From Chloroflexota bacterium (GTDB lineage: Bacteria > Chloroflexota > Anaerolineae > Aggregatilineales > UBA2796): a stretch of DNA of 64,000 nt. The position numbers and the translations under genes are program-made. The notes under the pieces were generated by a model, which was given only the letters and a program-made list of their open reading frames with translations, was not told the DNA's origin and did no database searches. Positions 16,971 through 25,091 of this stretch are shown one piece after another. The number at the start of each line of letters is the position of its first letter. The first letter of the stretch is position 1. The stretch is from contig JAJPHV010000052.1 in NCBI GenBank assembly GCA_021325095.1, positions 1-64,000 of the forward strand, written 5' to 3'.

Positions 16971-17107
16971 GCCGCTCTCCAGAATGTGTCTTGAGGAACA
17001 GTCTACCACATCAAATGCAGCAGTAGTGACAGCGCAGGCCGGGCGTTGGCAAGGCGCAGTCCGATGTTGTACATTCGTAAAGGTCAGCCATAAAGGGAAC
17101 CGCTTTA

Positions 17108-18778
17108 ATGTTACACAAAGGACGATACACACTTATCGCTTTGGCATGGGCGGCGATGATCGCACTGCCGCCTCGCCCCACCCAGGCGCAGAATCCTTCG
17201 CGCCCCTTTTCGCTCCCGTTCAATGTGCCGCCCGGCCCCGGCACATGGCTGGTCGGCCAGCAGTACGGCAACACTACCGGCGCTTATAACTTCGGCGCAT
17301 ACTGGTACAGTGCAGGCCAGGGCCTGCATTTTGGGATCGACTTCAGCGCGCCGTGTGGCACGCCCGTCGTCGCCATCGGCGACGGAGTCGTCGATCAGGT
17401 GGACAACTTCAGTTTTGGCATCCTGCCGCACAACCTGACCATCTTCCACCGTGACCTGGGCCTGACCTCGCTGTACGGGCATCTGCTCAAGAAACCGACG
17501 GTCACGAAAGGGCAGGTGGTCAAGCGGGGCGAGGTGGTGGCGCTGTCCGGCGACCCGGAAGGCACGTGCGAGTCGCGGCCCCACCTGCACCTGGAGGTGC
17601 GCAGCCGCGATTACAACATCGCGCATAACCCTGCCACACTGATCGACGCCGACTGGTCAATGCTGTCTACGATGGGCAACTTTGGAGCGTCGTTCACCAA
17701 AGACCTGTTCAACCCGAACCGCTGGCAGACGATTTACGACCAGCCGGACGTCGATTTCAACGAGGCGCGCCTCAACAATTACCGCGCCGCCTGGCCGCCA
17801 CCTTCCCGCAGCCAGCCTGTCCCGCAGACGCTTCCTGCCTACACAGCGCCGCCCATCGGCACGCCCACTTTCCGCAGGCTGACCGAGCCGGGCTGCTGCT
17901 CGCTGGCCTGGTGGTCGCCCGACAGCCGCTCGGTGCGCTTCTGGAATGGGCCGGAGGGCAAACGCGCCGCCCTGATGGCTGTCGGTGTGGACGGCGGCAC
18001 ACCGCAGCCGATCCTGAGCGGGCCGGTGTTGTCGCCCGATGGGCAGTACGACGTGCGCCTGGAAAATGGCCGTGTCAACGTCCTGCACCTGACGGACATG
18101 ACCAGTAAAAGTCTGATCACGGGCGGCTCGTGGCCGCGTTTTTCGCCGGGCAGCACCAGATTGCTCTGGCAGTGGGCTGGCGGGGATAGCGTTCCGGGCA
18201 GCGCGCCGCCCCAGGTTGAGGTGTGGGTCGCCAACCCCGATGGCAGCGGGCTGCTATCCATTGTGCGGCAGCCGGGCGTATCCGCCCACTGGCTGGACGA
18301 TGACCGTATCCTGCTCTCTCGGCGGGAGGGATTGACCCGAACCTCGACGCTGAGTATCTACACGATCAGCACCCGGCAGATCCAACCGCTGGTCACGGCC
18401 AAAAGTCTGCGCAACGTGAGTGTTGCGCCCGGCGGCAGGCACATCCTCTATTTCCTGGCTTTCCAGGATGATCGGGCGGCGAGCGGCCTCTACCTGCTGG
18501 AAACGCGGCCTGGCGCTTCGCCCGCCAAACTGCCCTTCTTTGGCGGCTGGCGCTGGCGAGACAGCAACAGCATCCTGTACATCCCCTACGAGCCGGGCAA
18601 GCCGATCTCCTTTGCCCTGTACGACATCAACACCGGCCAGTCGCGCTCCGTCACCGACCCGGCAGAAGAGCCAATCGGCATCCTGAATGGGGACTGGTCG
18701 GTCTCGCCCAACGGCCAGTATATTGTTTTCTGGAATGCGAAAGACTCGGCGCTGTGGCTGGTCAACTTGTCGGGCTGA
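17108..18778 (+). CDS. Secreted M23-family metallopeptidase with C-terminal beta-propeller
   Basis: 556 aa. Residues 1-28 are a signal peptide ending TQAQ. The LytM/M23 domain at about 65-170 keeps the zinc site: His74 and Asp78 in HFGIDF, His125 in YGH, and His159/His161 in PHLHLEV. M23 enzymes cut peptidoglycan cross-links. Residues about 260-556 form a TolB/WD40-like propeller with SPDSRSVRFWNG and SPNGQYIVFWNA strands. It is divergent from the C39-like peptidase across 137 bp, suggesting both are envelope-remodelling or surface proteins. Confidence 0.9.
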   Translation: MLHKGRYTLIALAWAAMIALPPRPTQAQNPSRPFSLPFNVPPGPGTWLVGQQYGNTTGAYNFGAYWYSAGQGLHFGIDFSAPCGTPVVAIGDGVVDQVDNFSFGILPHNLTIFHRDLGLTSLYGHLLKKPTVTKGQVVKRGEVVALSGDPEGTCESRPHLHLEVRSRDYNIAHNPATLIDADWSMLSTMGNFGASFTKDLFNPNRWQTIYDQPDVDFNEARLNNYRAAWPPPSRSQPVPQTLPAYTAPPIGTPTFRRLTEPGCCSLAWWSPDSRSVRFWNGPEGKRAALMAVGVDGGTPQPILSGPVLSPDGQYDVRLENGRVNVLHLTDMTSKSLITGGSWPRFSPGSTRLLWQWAGGDSVPGSAPPQVEVWVANPDGSGLLSIVRQPGVSAHWLDDDRILLSRREGLTRTSTLSIYTISTRQIQPLVTAKSLRNVSVAPGGRHILYFLAFQDDRAASGLYLLETRPGASPAKLPFFGGWRWRDSNSILYIPYEPGKPISFALYDINTGQSRSVTDPAEEPIGILNGDWSVSPNGQYIVFWNAKDSALWLVNLSG

Positions 18779-18835
18779 GGGCCAGAAACAACTGCTTGGG
18801 AACGAATTTGTGATGCGTGCGGCCTCACTGGAGGA

Positions 18836-18864
18836 TTGACTTCGCGCCGCCCATCTGATATGCT
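18836..18864 (+). promoter_or_regulatory. Sigma70-like promoter of the TetR gene
   Basis: TTGACT (18836-18841), exactly 17 bp, TATGCT (18859-18864). The predicted transcription start, about 18871, falls inside the palindrome at 18870-18883. Confidence 0.65.
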
Positions 18865-18869
18865 CTGAG

Positions 18870-18883
18870 TGAATGCTCATTCA
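18870..18883. promoter_or_regulatory. TetR-type operator at the transcription start
   Basis: A perfect 6-2-6 palindrome, TGAATG-CT-CATTCA. TGAATG...CATTCA half-sites are common for TetR-family regulators, including acyl-CoA-responsive ones. Its position on the predicted +1 fits autorepression of the adjacent TetR gene. Confidence 0.65.
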
Positions 18884-18902
18884 GAGGGATGAACAACCAT
18901 TC

Positions 18903-19502
18903 ATGGCCGATGTGGACGCCCTTCAGGCGCAGTTGGTTGCAGCCCGGCGCAACCAGATACTCGATGCCGCCATCAAAGTCTTTGCCGAAAAAGGCTTTGA
19001 CCGCGCCACCATCCGCGACATTGCCAAAACGGCAGGCATCGCCGACGGCACGATCTATAACTATTTCGACAACAAGAACGAACTCCTGCTGGGCATCATC
19101 AATCGGTTGAGCCAATCGACGTTCGTGCAGGCCGAGGATATGACCAATGTGCGTGAATGGCTGCGCAGCGCGCTGGTTCGCCATTACGAATCGCTCCCAT
19201 CCGAGTATGACAAGTTCTTCCGGGCGATCTTCCCCGAAGTGCTGGTCAACAAGGAGTTAGCCGGTTCCTATGTCGCGCAGGTTCTTGAACCCGCCTATGC
19301 CCTCATTGAGAAGTGCTTTCAGGCATGGATCGACAACGGATTGGTCAGGCCGCTTGACTCGGCGCTGACGGTCCGCGCCGTCTCAGGCATGATCATCGGG
19401 CTGCACTTGCTGCGCCTGATCGGGGAACCGCATATCCAGGAGCATTGGGATCGGCTGCCGGACGTGATAACGCAAATCATTGTGAACGGCCTGAAAAAGT
19501 GA
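18903..19502 (+). CDS. TetR/AcrR-family transcriptional regulator
   Basis: 199 aa. The N-terminal helix-turn-helix (about residues 35-54, TIRDIAKTAGIADGTIYNYF) is canonical, and the rest is a helical ligand-binding and dimerisation domain (LHLLRLIGEPHIQEHWDRL near the end). An in-frame ATG at 18873 exists, but it lies within the operator and about 2 nt after the predicted transcription start. I therefore prefer the ATG at 18903, which has AGAGGG upstream and loses only residues before the family domain. It probably represses itself and perhaps the export operon beginning at 20106, although its palindrome is not repeated there. Confidence 0.88.
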   Translation: MADVDALQAQLVAARRNQILDAAIKVFAEKGFDRATIRDIAKTAGIADGTIYNYFDNKNELLLGIINRLSQSTFVQAEDMTNVREWLRSALVRHYESLPSEYDKFFRAIFPEVLVNKELAGSYVAQVLEPAYALIEKCFQAWIDNGLVRPLDSALTVRAVSGMIIGLHLLRLIGEPHIQEHWDRLPDVITQIIVNGLKK

Positions 19503-19571
19503 GGCCGGAGGCTGCGCTCATGGCTGAACACTGCATCCGATCTGGCGTCCGCAGCCGCGTCAGGCTGCCTA

Positions 19572-19600
19572 TTGACAAATCTATACATCCGGTGTATAGT
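19572..19600 (+). promoter_or_regulatory. Promoter 1 with dyad operator in the spacer
   Basis: TTGACA (19572-19577), 17 bp, TATAGT (19595-19600). The dyad CTATACA-N5-TGTATAG (19581-19587 and 19593-19599) covers the spacer and the -10 element. A bound repressor would block polymerase directly. Confidence 0.65.
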
Positions 19601-19810
19601 TTTCTCTGCACTGGCTAGACTCTGAGTGTATAGGTTGTGGCCGATCCCACATTGGTGGGGATTCGGGCTGAAAGAATCGTGCCTTTTGACGGATGACACC
19701 TGCCCAGACAGGCAGTATCGTGAGTATGGAGACGCGCTCGACCATGACCTGTTATGTGCACCTGATATGGCGACACGCCATGACCTTCCTGTAAAAAATC
19801 CCCCTTACCA

Positions 19811-19838
19811 TTGACAAAAATTTAGACTGGTCTAAAAT
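19811..19838 (+). promoter_or_regulatory. Promoter 2 with a different dyad operator
   Basis: TTGACA (19811-19816), 16 bp, TAAAAT (19833-19838). The dyad TTTAGAC-TG-GTCTAAA (19821-19827 and 19830-19836) spans the spacer and -10. TAGAC...GTCTA half-sites are typical of TetR-family operators. Confidence 0.68.
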
Positions 19839-20007
19839 AAAGATTTGGTTACTGGAGTTGGTGTGGATGCTTGCCGGCTGCCACCCAATTTCTGGGGTCT
19901 TTTTGAGAGGATAAAGGGATAAAGAAACCTTTATCGAAACGTCCTGGGCTGTTGCACGTATAGGGTGCTGGAAGCAAGGTCAAAGACCAACCTGTAGCGT
20001 TCCAGCC

Positions 20008-20066
20008 TTGACAATCCGGCGTTAGTGATTTAACCTGGCAATAGTAGTATGGAATAAAACTACTAT
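20008..20066 (+). promoter_or_regulatory. Promoter 3 and start-site inverted repeat
   Basis: TTGACA (20008-20013), 17 bp, TAACCT (20031-20036). It is followed by ATAGTAGT (20041-20048) and ACTACTAT (20059-20066) with a 10-nt gap, at the predicted transcription start. The repeat could be an operator or a 5' mRNA hairpin. Confidence 0.5.
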
Positions 20067-20105
20067 AGCCGTTGTGGAAGGCGAAGCTGTCACGGAGAAT
20101 TCGTT

Positions 20106-21482
20106 ATGCGTAGAGTGCTCACCATCGGAGTCGTGCTGATACTGATTGCCTGCCTTGCTATTCCGGTTATCCTGCTCACGGCCCCGCAGACTCAGGCCGG
20201 TGGACAGCCGAGCAGCGCTTCTCTTGAAAAAACCGTCATCGAGCGCGGCGATCTCAAGCTCACGGTGAGCGCCACCGGCAGTGTGGTTGCCAGACAGGAC
20301 GCCACGTTGAGCTTTGATCAGCCCGGTCGTGTCCAGGAAGTCCTGGTCGAAGAAGGGCAGCGCGTCCAGGCCGGGCAGTTATTGATGCGCCTGGACGACT
20401 CAGCGCAGCAAGCCGCGCTCGACCAGGCCAACTCGTCGCTGAAGGCTGCGCAGGCTGCCCTGCAAAACCTGTTGAAACCCGTCGATGCGGGCCTGATCGC
20501 CAACGCCGAGGCCAATGTCAAGGCCGCGCAGGCCGTCTACAGCGCCATCGCCAACGCCAACAGTATGGATCGCATCAAGGCGCTTGAACTGCAATACCAG
20601 CAGGCCCAGGCCGCTGTCGACTCGGCGGAAGCCATCCGCCGCGACGCGGGTGGGCAGTACGCCCAGGACGATCCGGGCTATCAAAAGGCGCTGGCCCAGG
20701 TCGGGCAGGCCGCATTCGCTGCGGAACAGGCCCGGCTGCGCTTGCAGCAGGCGAAGAATGGCCGCTCGCTGCTGTCAGCCACCGCCCGAATCGCCCTGGC
20801 TCAAATCCGGCTGGCGCAGGTCAAAGCCGGGCCGCGCCAGATTGACATCGATGCAGCCCAGGCCCAGGTCGTCAATGCGCAACTGCTGCGCGACCAGGCC
20901 CAACACCAACTGGACAAGACGCGCCTGACCGCACCATTCGCGGGCGTCATCACCTCCGTCAAGGTCAAGGCCGGAGAGGTGAGCGCCGGGCCAGCGATCA
21001 CGCTGATGGACAACAGTGGTTTCTACGTGGACATTAACGTCGATGAGGTCGATATTGGCCGCATTCAGGCCGGGCAGCCCGTCGATTTCACGCTGGACGG
21101 CTTGCCGGGCACGACGCTGACTGGCAAGGTGCAGCGCATCGCCCAGATCGCCGACGAGAACACCGCCGTCATCAAATACACCGTGCGCGTCGTGCCCGAC
21201 CCGACCACGCAGCCTATCAAGGTCAATATGACGGCCAACGCCGTTTTCACCGTGCGCGACGTAAAGAACGTCCTGCGCGTGCCCAATCAATACCTGCGGA
21301 TTGACCGCGTGAACAGAGTGATCACGGTTAATCGGGTGAATGCCGATGGATCGCTGACCGAAGTCCCGGTAACGCTTGGCCTGGAAGGAACCGACTACAG
21401 CGAAGTCCTGTCCGGGCTGGCCGAAGGTGACACCATCGCCCTGAGCGGGGTACGTACCGCGAACCCATTCAGCGGCAACTAG
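20106..21482 (+). CDS. Periplasmic adaptor (membrane fusion) subunit of an ABC exporter
   Basis: 458 aa, HlyD/MacA-like. One N-terminal membrane anchor (about 5-27) is followed by the first lipoyl half (about 45-95), a long Ala/Gln-rich coiled coil (about 100-275), the second lipoyl half (LTAPFAGVITSVKVKAGEV, about 280-298), and beta-barrel and membrane-proximal domains. GGAG lies 8 nt before the ATG. First gene of an apparent six-gene operon with a second adaptor, an ATPase, two MacB-type permeases and an SH3 protein. Probable role: coupling ATPase/permease motion to export of a hydrophobic or peptide substrate. Confidence 0.92.
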   Translation: MRRVLTIGVVLILIACLAIPVILLTAPQTQAGGQPSSASLEKTVIERGDLKLTVSATGSVVARQDATLSFDQPGRVQEVLVEEGQRVQAGQLLMRLDDSAQQAALDQANSSLKAAQAALQNLLKPVDAGLIANAEANVKAAQAVYSAIANANSMDRIKALELQYQQAQAAVDSAEAIRRDAGGQYAQDDPGYQKALAQVGQAAFAAEQARLRLQQAKNGRSLLSATARIALAQIRLAQVKAGPRQIDIDAAQAQVVNAQLLRDQAQHQLDKTRLTAPFAGVITSVKVKAGEVSAGPAITLMDNSGFYVDINVDEVDIGRIQAGQPVDFTLDGLPGTTLTGKVQRIAQIADENTAVIKYTVRVVPDPTTQPIKVNMTANAVFTVRDVKNVLRVPNQYLRIDRVNRVITVNRVNADGSLTEVPVTLGLEGTDYSEVLSGLAEGDTIALSGVRTANPFSGN

Positions 21483-21493
21483 GGAGGTATATC

Positions 21494-22924
21494 ATGTATA
21501 AACGTCTACGCAATCTGATCCTCCTGGCCGCCGTAGTGATCGTCGTGGTGGCCGTCGTCGCAACGCGCCTGAATGTGCCATCCGCCAGAGCCGAGGGCAG
21601 CGTCCCGGTGGACGAAACTGCCGTCGTGGAGCGCGGCAATATCGCGCTGACCGTCAGCGCCACCGGCCCGATCCGCGCCCGCCAGAACGTCGCGCTGTCC
21701 TTCCCCATCGCAGGCACGGTCAAGTCGATCCCGGTCACGGAAGGCGACCACGTACTGAAAGGCCAGACGATTGCCATTCTGGATACCCAGGACTTGCTGG
21801 ATGCCGTTCTGATCGCCCAATCCAGGGTCTTGAACCAGCAGATCGCCCTGCGCCGCCTGACTGACAAGCCGCGCGCCATCGACGTGAAGGCTGCTGAAGC
21901 CGCCCTGACTCTGGCGAAAGCCCAGCTTTATGAGGCGCAGCACAGCGGTTACGACCCGTTGCAGGTCAAGATCGACCAGTTGAACGTCGAAAGTGCCAAG
22001 AACCAGTTGTGGCAGACCGAGTTGCAGCGTGACATCGACAACAACATCAAGACCTATCTGCAAAAGGACCCGCGAACCGCTCCGCAGGCTGCTTCATTGC
22101 CTACCGACAACCAGCACAACGCGGGCATCGTCCAGAAAGATTACACAGTGAAGGTCGCACAGGCGCAGCTTGACGACAGCAAGTCCCGGACGAACGATAT
22201 TGCGGGTGTCGGGTCGGCACAGGCCGCCGTGACGGCTGCCCAGGTCGATCTGGACAACCTGCTCAAGGGCGGCAGCGCCGAAGAAGTGGCCCAGGCCCAG
22301 GCCCAGCTTGAAGCCGCCGAGGCCGCGCTGAAAGCAGCAAAGGCCAATCTTGCCAAAGCCACGCTGGTGGCGCCGTTTGATGGCGTCGTCGCCAGGCTCA
22401 ACCTGCGCGTGGGCGAACACACGCCTGCTGGCCCTGCCGCCATCATGCTCGATACGCGCAGCTTCTACGTCGATGTGCCGGTTGACGAGGCGGACATCAG
22501 CAAAGTGGCCGTGGGGCAGTCCGCCAACCTGACGCTGGACGGTTTGCCGGGCGTTGTGGTCAATGGCAAAGTCACACGCATCGCGGACAGCGGCACGAAG
22601 CGCGGCGACGTGGTGTCGTACACCGTGCGCGTCGAGATCGATCCTGCCGGTCAGCCGCTTCTGTCCAGCATGAGCGCGACCACCCGGATCATCACCAGCG
22701 AAGTGACGGATGTGCTGCGTGTTCGCAACCGCTTCATCCGGCTTGACCGTGCCACCAGCAAGGCCTACCTCGACGTCTTGCAGCCCGATGGCGGCTACAA
22801 GGAGGTCGAGGTCACGCTCGGCCTGCGCAACGACACCTACACTGAGGTCAAGAGCGGGGTAAAAGAAGGCGACACCATCGCCATTCTTGAGAACCAGAAT
22901 GCGCTGCGTCCGCCTAGCCGTTAA
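21494..22924 (+). CDS. Second periplasmic adaptor subunit of the ABC exporter
   Basis: 476 aa, paralogous to the preceding adaptor but distinct. Membrane anchor about 10-27; lipoyl halves at about 55-90 (SFPIAGTVKSIPVTEGDHVLKG) and 290-315 (LVAPFDGVVARLNLRVGEH); coiled coil about 110-285. GGAGG precedes its ATG, 12 bp after the first adaptor stops. Two non-identical adaptors in tandem suggest a mixed ring. It is separated from the ATPase gene by a perfect 12-bp stem-loop. Confidence 0.92.
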   Translation: MYKRLRNLILLAAVVIVVVAVVATRLNVPSARAEGSVPVDETAVVERGNIALTVSATGPIRARQNVALSFPIAGTVKSIPVTEGDHVLKGQTIAILDTQDLLDAVLIAQSRVLNQQIALRRLTDKPRAIDVKAAEAALTLAKAQLYEAQHSGYDPLQVKIDQLNVESAKNQLWQTELQRDIDNNIKTYLQKDPRTAPQAASLPTDNQHNAGIVQKDYTVKVAQAQLDDSKSRTNDIAGVGSAQAAVTAAQVDLDNLLKGGSAEEVAQAQAQLEAAEAALKAAKANLAKATLVAPFDGVVARLNLRVGEHTPAGPAAIMLDTRSFYVDVPVDEADISKVAVGQSANLTLDGLPGVVVNGKVTRIADSGTKRGDVVSYTVRVEIDPAGQPLLSSMSATTRIITSEVTDVLRVRNRFIRLDRATSKAYLDVLQPDGGYKEVEVTLGLRNDTYTEVKSGVKEGDTIAILENQNALRPPSR

Positions 22925-22951
22925 TCTGAGTTAGTCCAATTGCGCTAACAA

Positions 22952-22992
22952 CCGCCCCTCGCCACAGGGTGGCGAGGGGCCGGGGGTGAGGT
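22952..22992. repeat. GC-rich palindromic repeat, copy 5, inside the exporter operon
   Basis: GCCCCTCGCCAC (22954-22965), loop AGG, GTGGCGAGGGGC (22969-22980), then GGGGGTGAGG. A perfect 12-bp stem between the adaptor and ATPase cistrons, with no T-run, so more likely mRNA-stabilising or attenuating than a full terminator. Confidence 0.75.
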
Positions 22993-22998
22993 GAAACC

Positions 22999-23844
22999 AT
23001 GTTATTCGAGCAGACAATGCACACCGAGCAGTATGTCTTCCCAACCGATGATCGGGGACGGCCAGCCGTCATCGACATCCAGAACATCACCAAAGTCTAC
23101 CGGATGGGCGACATCGAAGTTCCCGCGCTGCGTGGTGTGTCGCTGCGCGTCTACAAGGGCGAATTCGTCAGCATCATGGGGCCGTCGGGCAGCGGTAAGA
23201 GTACCTTGCTCCAGATCCTGGGCGCGCTTGACCAGCCCTCCACCGGGTCGTATTACCTGGACGGCGTGGACGTGGCGAAACTGCGAGATCGTGATCTGGC
23301 GACCATCCGTAACCGGAAGATCGGGTTTGTCTTCCAGAGCTTCAACCTGCTCAAGCGCACCAGCGCCTTGCGACAGGTCGAACTGCCCCTCCTGTACGGC
23401 GGCGGCAGGGATCGTACCCGGCGGGCACGCGCGGCCCTGGAAGCGGTGGGCCTGAGCCAGCGCATGAACCACATGCCCAACGAGTTGTCGGGCGGGCAGC
23501 AGCAGCGCGTCGCCATCGCGCGGGCCATCGTCAACGATCCGGCCATTGTGCTGGCCGACGAGCCAACAGGCAACCTGGATTCGCGCAGTGGAACCGAAGT
23601 CCTGAAGATTTTCCAGGAAATGAACCGGACACACGGCATCACCACCGTCGTGGTCACGCACGATCCTTTTGTAGCTCGTCATACGGATCGCATCATTATG
23701 CTGCGCGACGGCGTGATCGTCGCCGATCAGGCCGTGCCCGATCCGATCCTGGCCGGAACCGTCGAGCGCCCTTCGGATGATTCTCAGCTTGATAACGTGT
23801 TGAAGGACGTGTACTACGCCGGGAAGCAGGAGGAATATGCCTGA
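22999..23844 (+). CDS. ABC exporter ATP-binding protein, MacB/LolD type
   Basis: 281 aa nucleotide-binding subunit. Walker A is GPSGSGKST (residues 61-69), Q-loop Gln113, signature LSGGQ (163-167), Walker B IVLADEP with Asp187/Glu188, and H-loop His221. About 25 residues precede the core. The stop overlaps the start of the permease at 23844 (TGATG), so the two are probably translationally coupled. This is the split MacB arrangement, ATPase and permease on separate chains, common in Gram-positive-type bacteria. Confidence 0.95.
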   Translation: MLFEQTMHTEQYVFPTDDRGRPAVIDIQNITKVYRMGDIEVPALRGVSLRVYKGEFVSIMGPSGSGKSTLLQILGALDQPSTGSYYLDGVDVAKLRDRDLATIRNRKIGFVFQSFNLLKRTSALRQVELPLLYGGGRDRTRRARAALEAVGLSQRMNHMPNELSGGQQQRVAIARAIVNDPAIVLADEPTGNLDSRSGTEVLKIFQEMNRTHGITTVVVTHDPFVARHTDRIIMLRDGVIVADQAVPDPILAGTVERPSDDSQLDNVLKDVYYAGKQEEYA

Positions 23845-25091
23845 TGAACATCCTGGAGGCTTTCCGCCTGGCGCTGACCGGTCTGCTGTCCAACCGCCTG
23901 CGCTCAATTTTGACGATGCTTGGCATCATCATCGGGGTCAGCGCCGTGATCGCGCTGGTCAGCTTTGGGCAGGGGATTCAGAACTACATCGTCAATACTT
24001 TCCAGTCGCTTGGCTCGAACCTGATGTTCGTGCTGCCCATGACCCCCAGCGGCCCTAACGCCAAGACGATCAAGGCCAAGCCGCTGACGATGGACGATGC
24101 CAAGGCCATCGCCAACCCGCTGGAGGTGTCGGGCGTGGCGGCGGTAGCCCCCATCTATTCGATCTACGCGACTGTGGTCGTGAACAAGAACAGCATGGTC
24201 TTGCAGGTTGGTGGTTCGACACCCGAATGGCAGGTGGCCCGCGAATGGTATCCCGGCCAGGGCCGCTTTATCGAGGACGGCGACGTTTCAACGTCGGCAC
24301 ACGTGGTCGTGTTGGGCAGCTCGGCGGTCAAGAAGCTGTTCGACCCCGGCGATGAACCTGTCGGGCAGGACGTTCGCATCAACAACATCCCGTTCCGCGT
24401 CATCGGCGTGCTGGAGACAAAAGGCGGTGGGGGCGGCCTGGCCGATCCCGATCAGATCGCCATTGTACCGATCACGACAGCCCTCACCCGCCTGGGCGAT
24501 GCCAGGGCGCGCACCAGCAGTGGGGCCTATGCGGTGTCCGCCATTGTCGTCAAGACGATCAGCGACAAGGACACCACGCCCACCAAGAAAGCTATCGAGC
24601 GGCTGCTGCTGGATCGGCACAATGTCGAGTATCGCGGCGATGAAGACTTCCAGGTGATCACGTCCGATCAGATTCTGTCGATCTTCGGCAATATCACCGG
24701 GCTGTTGACGGCCTTCCTGAGCCTGATCGCCGGGATCAGCCTGATTGTGGGCGGCATCGGCGTCATGAACATCATGCTCGTGTCGGTGACGGAGCGCACC
24801 CGCGAGATCGGGCTGCGCAAAGCCGTCGGCGCGCGCTACCTAGACTTAATGCTGCAATTCCTGATCGAAAGCGTCATGCTCTCGGTCATCGGCGGCATGA
24901 TCGGAATCCTGCTCGGCGCGCTGGTCGCGTTTGTGGCAACGCGCGCCATCCCCAGCCTGTCATTGTCGCTGACCCTGCCGGCAGTGCTCTTAGCCACCGG
25001 AGTCAGCACGGCCATTGGCATTTTCTTTGGCATTTACCCGGCCAGCCGGGCGGCCAGCATGAACCCGATTGAGGCGTTGCGCTATGAGTGA
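23844..25091 (+). CDS. MacB-type ABC exporter permease 1
   Basis: 415 aa. One N-terminal membrane helix (about 20-42, RSILTMLGIIIGVSAVIALVSFG) is followed by a large extracytoplasmic MacB_PCD domain (about 45-270) and three C-terminal helices with the conserved GGIGVMNIMLVSVTERTREIGLRKAVGAR segment before the second. It overlaps the next permease by 8 bp. Together with permease 2 it probably forms a heterodimer. Confidence 0.94.
   Translation: MNILEAFRLALTGLLSNRLRSILTMLGIIIGVSAVIALVSFGQGIQNYIVNTFQSLGSNLMFVLPMTPSGPNAKTIKAKPLTMDDAKAIANPLEVSGVAAVAPIYSIYATVVVNKNSMVLQVGGSTPEWQVAREWYPGQGRFIEDGDVSTSAHVVVLGSSAVKKLFDPGDEPVGQDVRINNIPFRVIGVLETKGGGGGLADPDQIAIVPITTALTRLGDARARTSSGAYAVSAIVVKTISDKDTTPTKKAIERLLLDRHNVEYRGDEDFQVITSDQILSIFGNITGLLTAFLSLIAGISLIVGGIGVMNIMLVSVTERTREIGLRKAVGARYLDLMLQFLIESVMLSVIGGMIGILLGALVAFVATRAIPSLSLSLTLPAVLLATGVSTAIGIFFGIYPASRAASMNPIEALRYE

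Larger units (their letters stand above)
19503..20105. promoter_or_regulatory. 600-bp control region upstream of the export operon
   Basis: No credible gene. It contains three sigma70-like promoters in the operon direction, each paired with an inverted repeat, and extra hairpins: ATGGCG-ACA-CGCCAT near 19768-19782 and GATAAAGG/CCTTTATC (19910-19917 with 19928-19935). A small GTG-started frame (19626-19814) has no ribosome-binding site and was not called. Confidence 0.6.

Noticed and set aside
19626-19814. Possible small gene in the exporter control region
   Set aside because: GTG start without ribosome-binding site; Trp/Cys-rich composition; lies between two regulated promoters.
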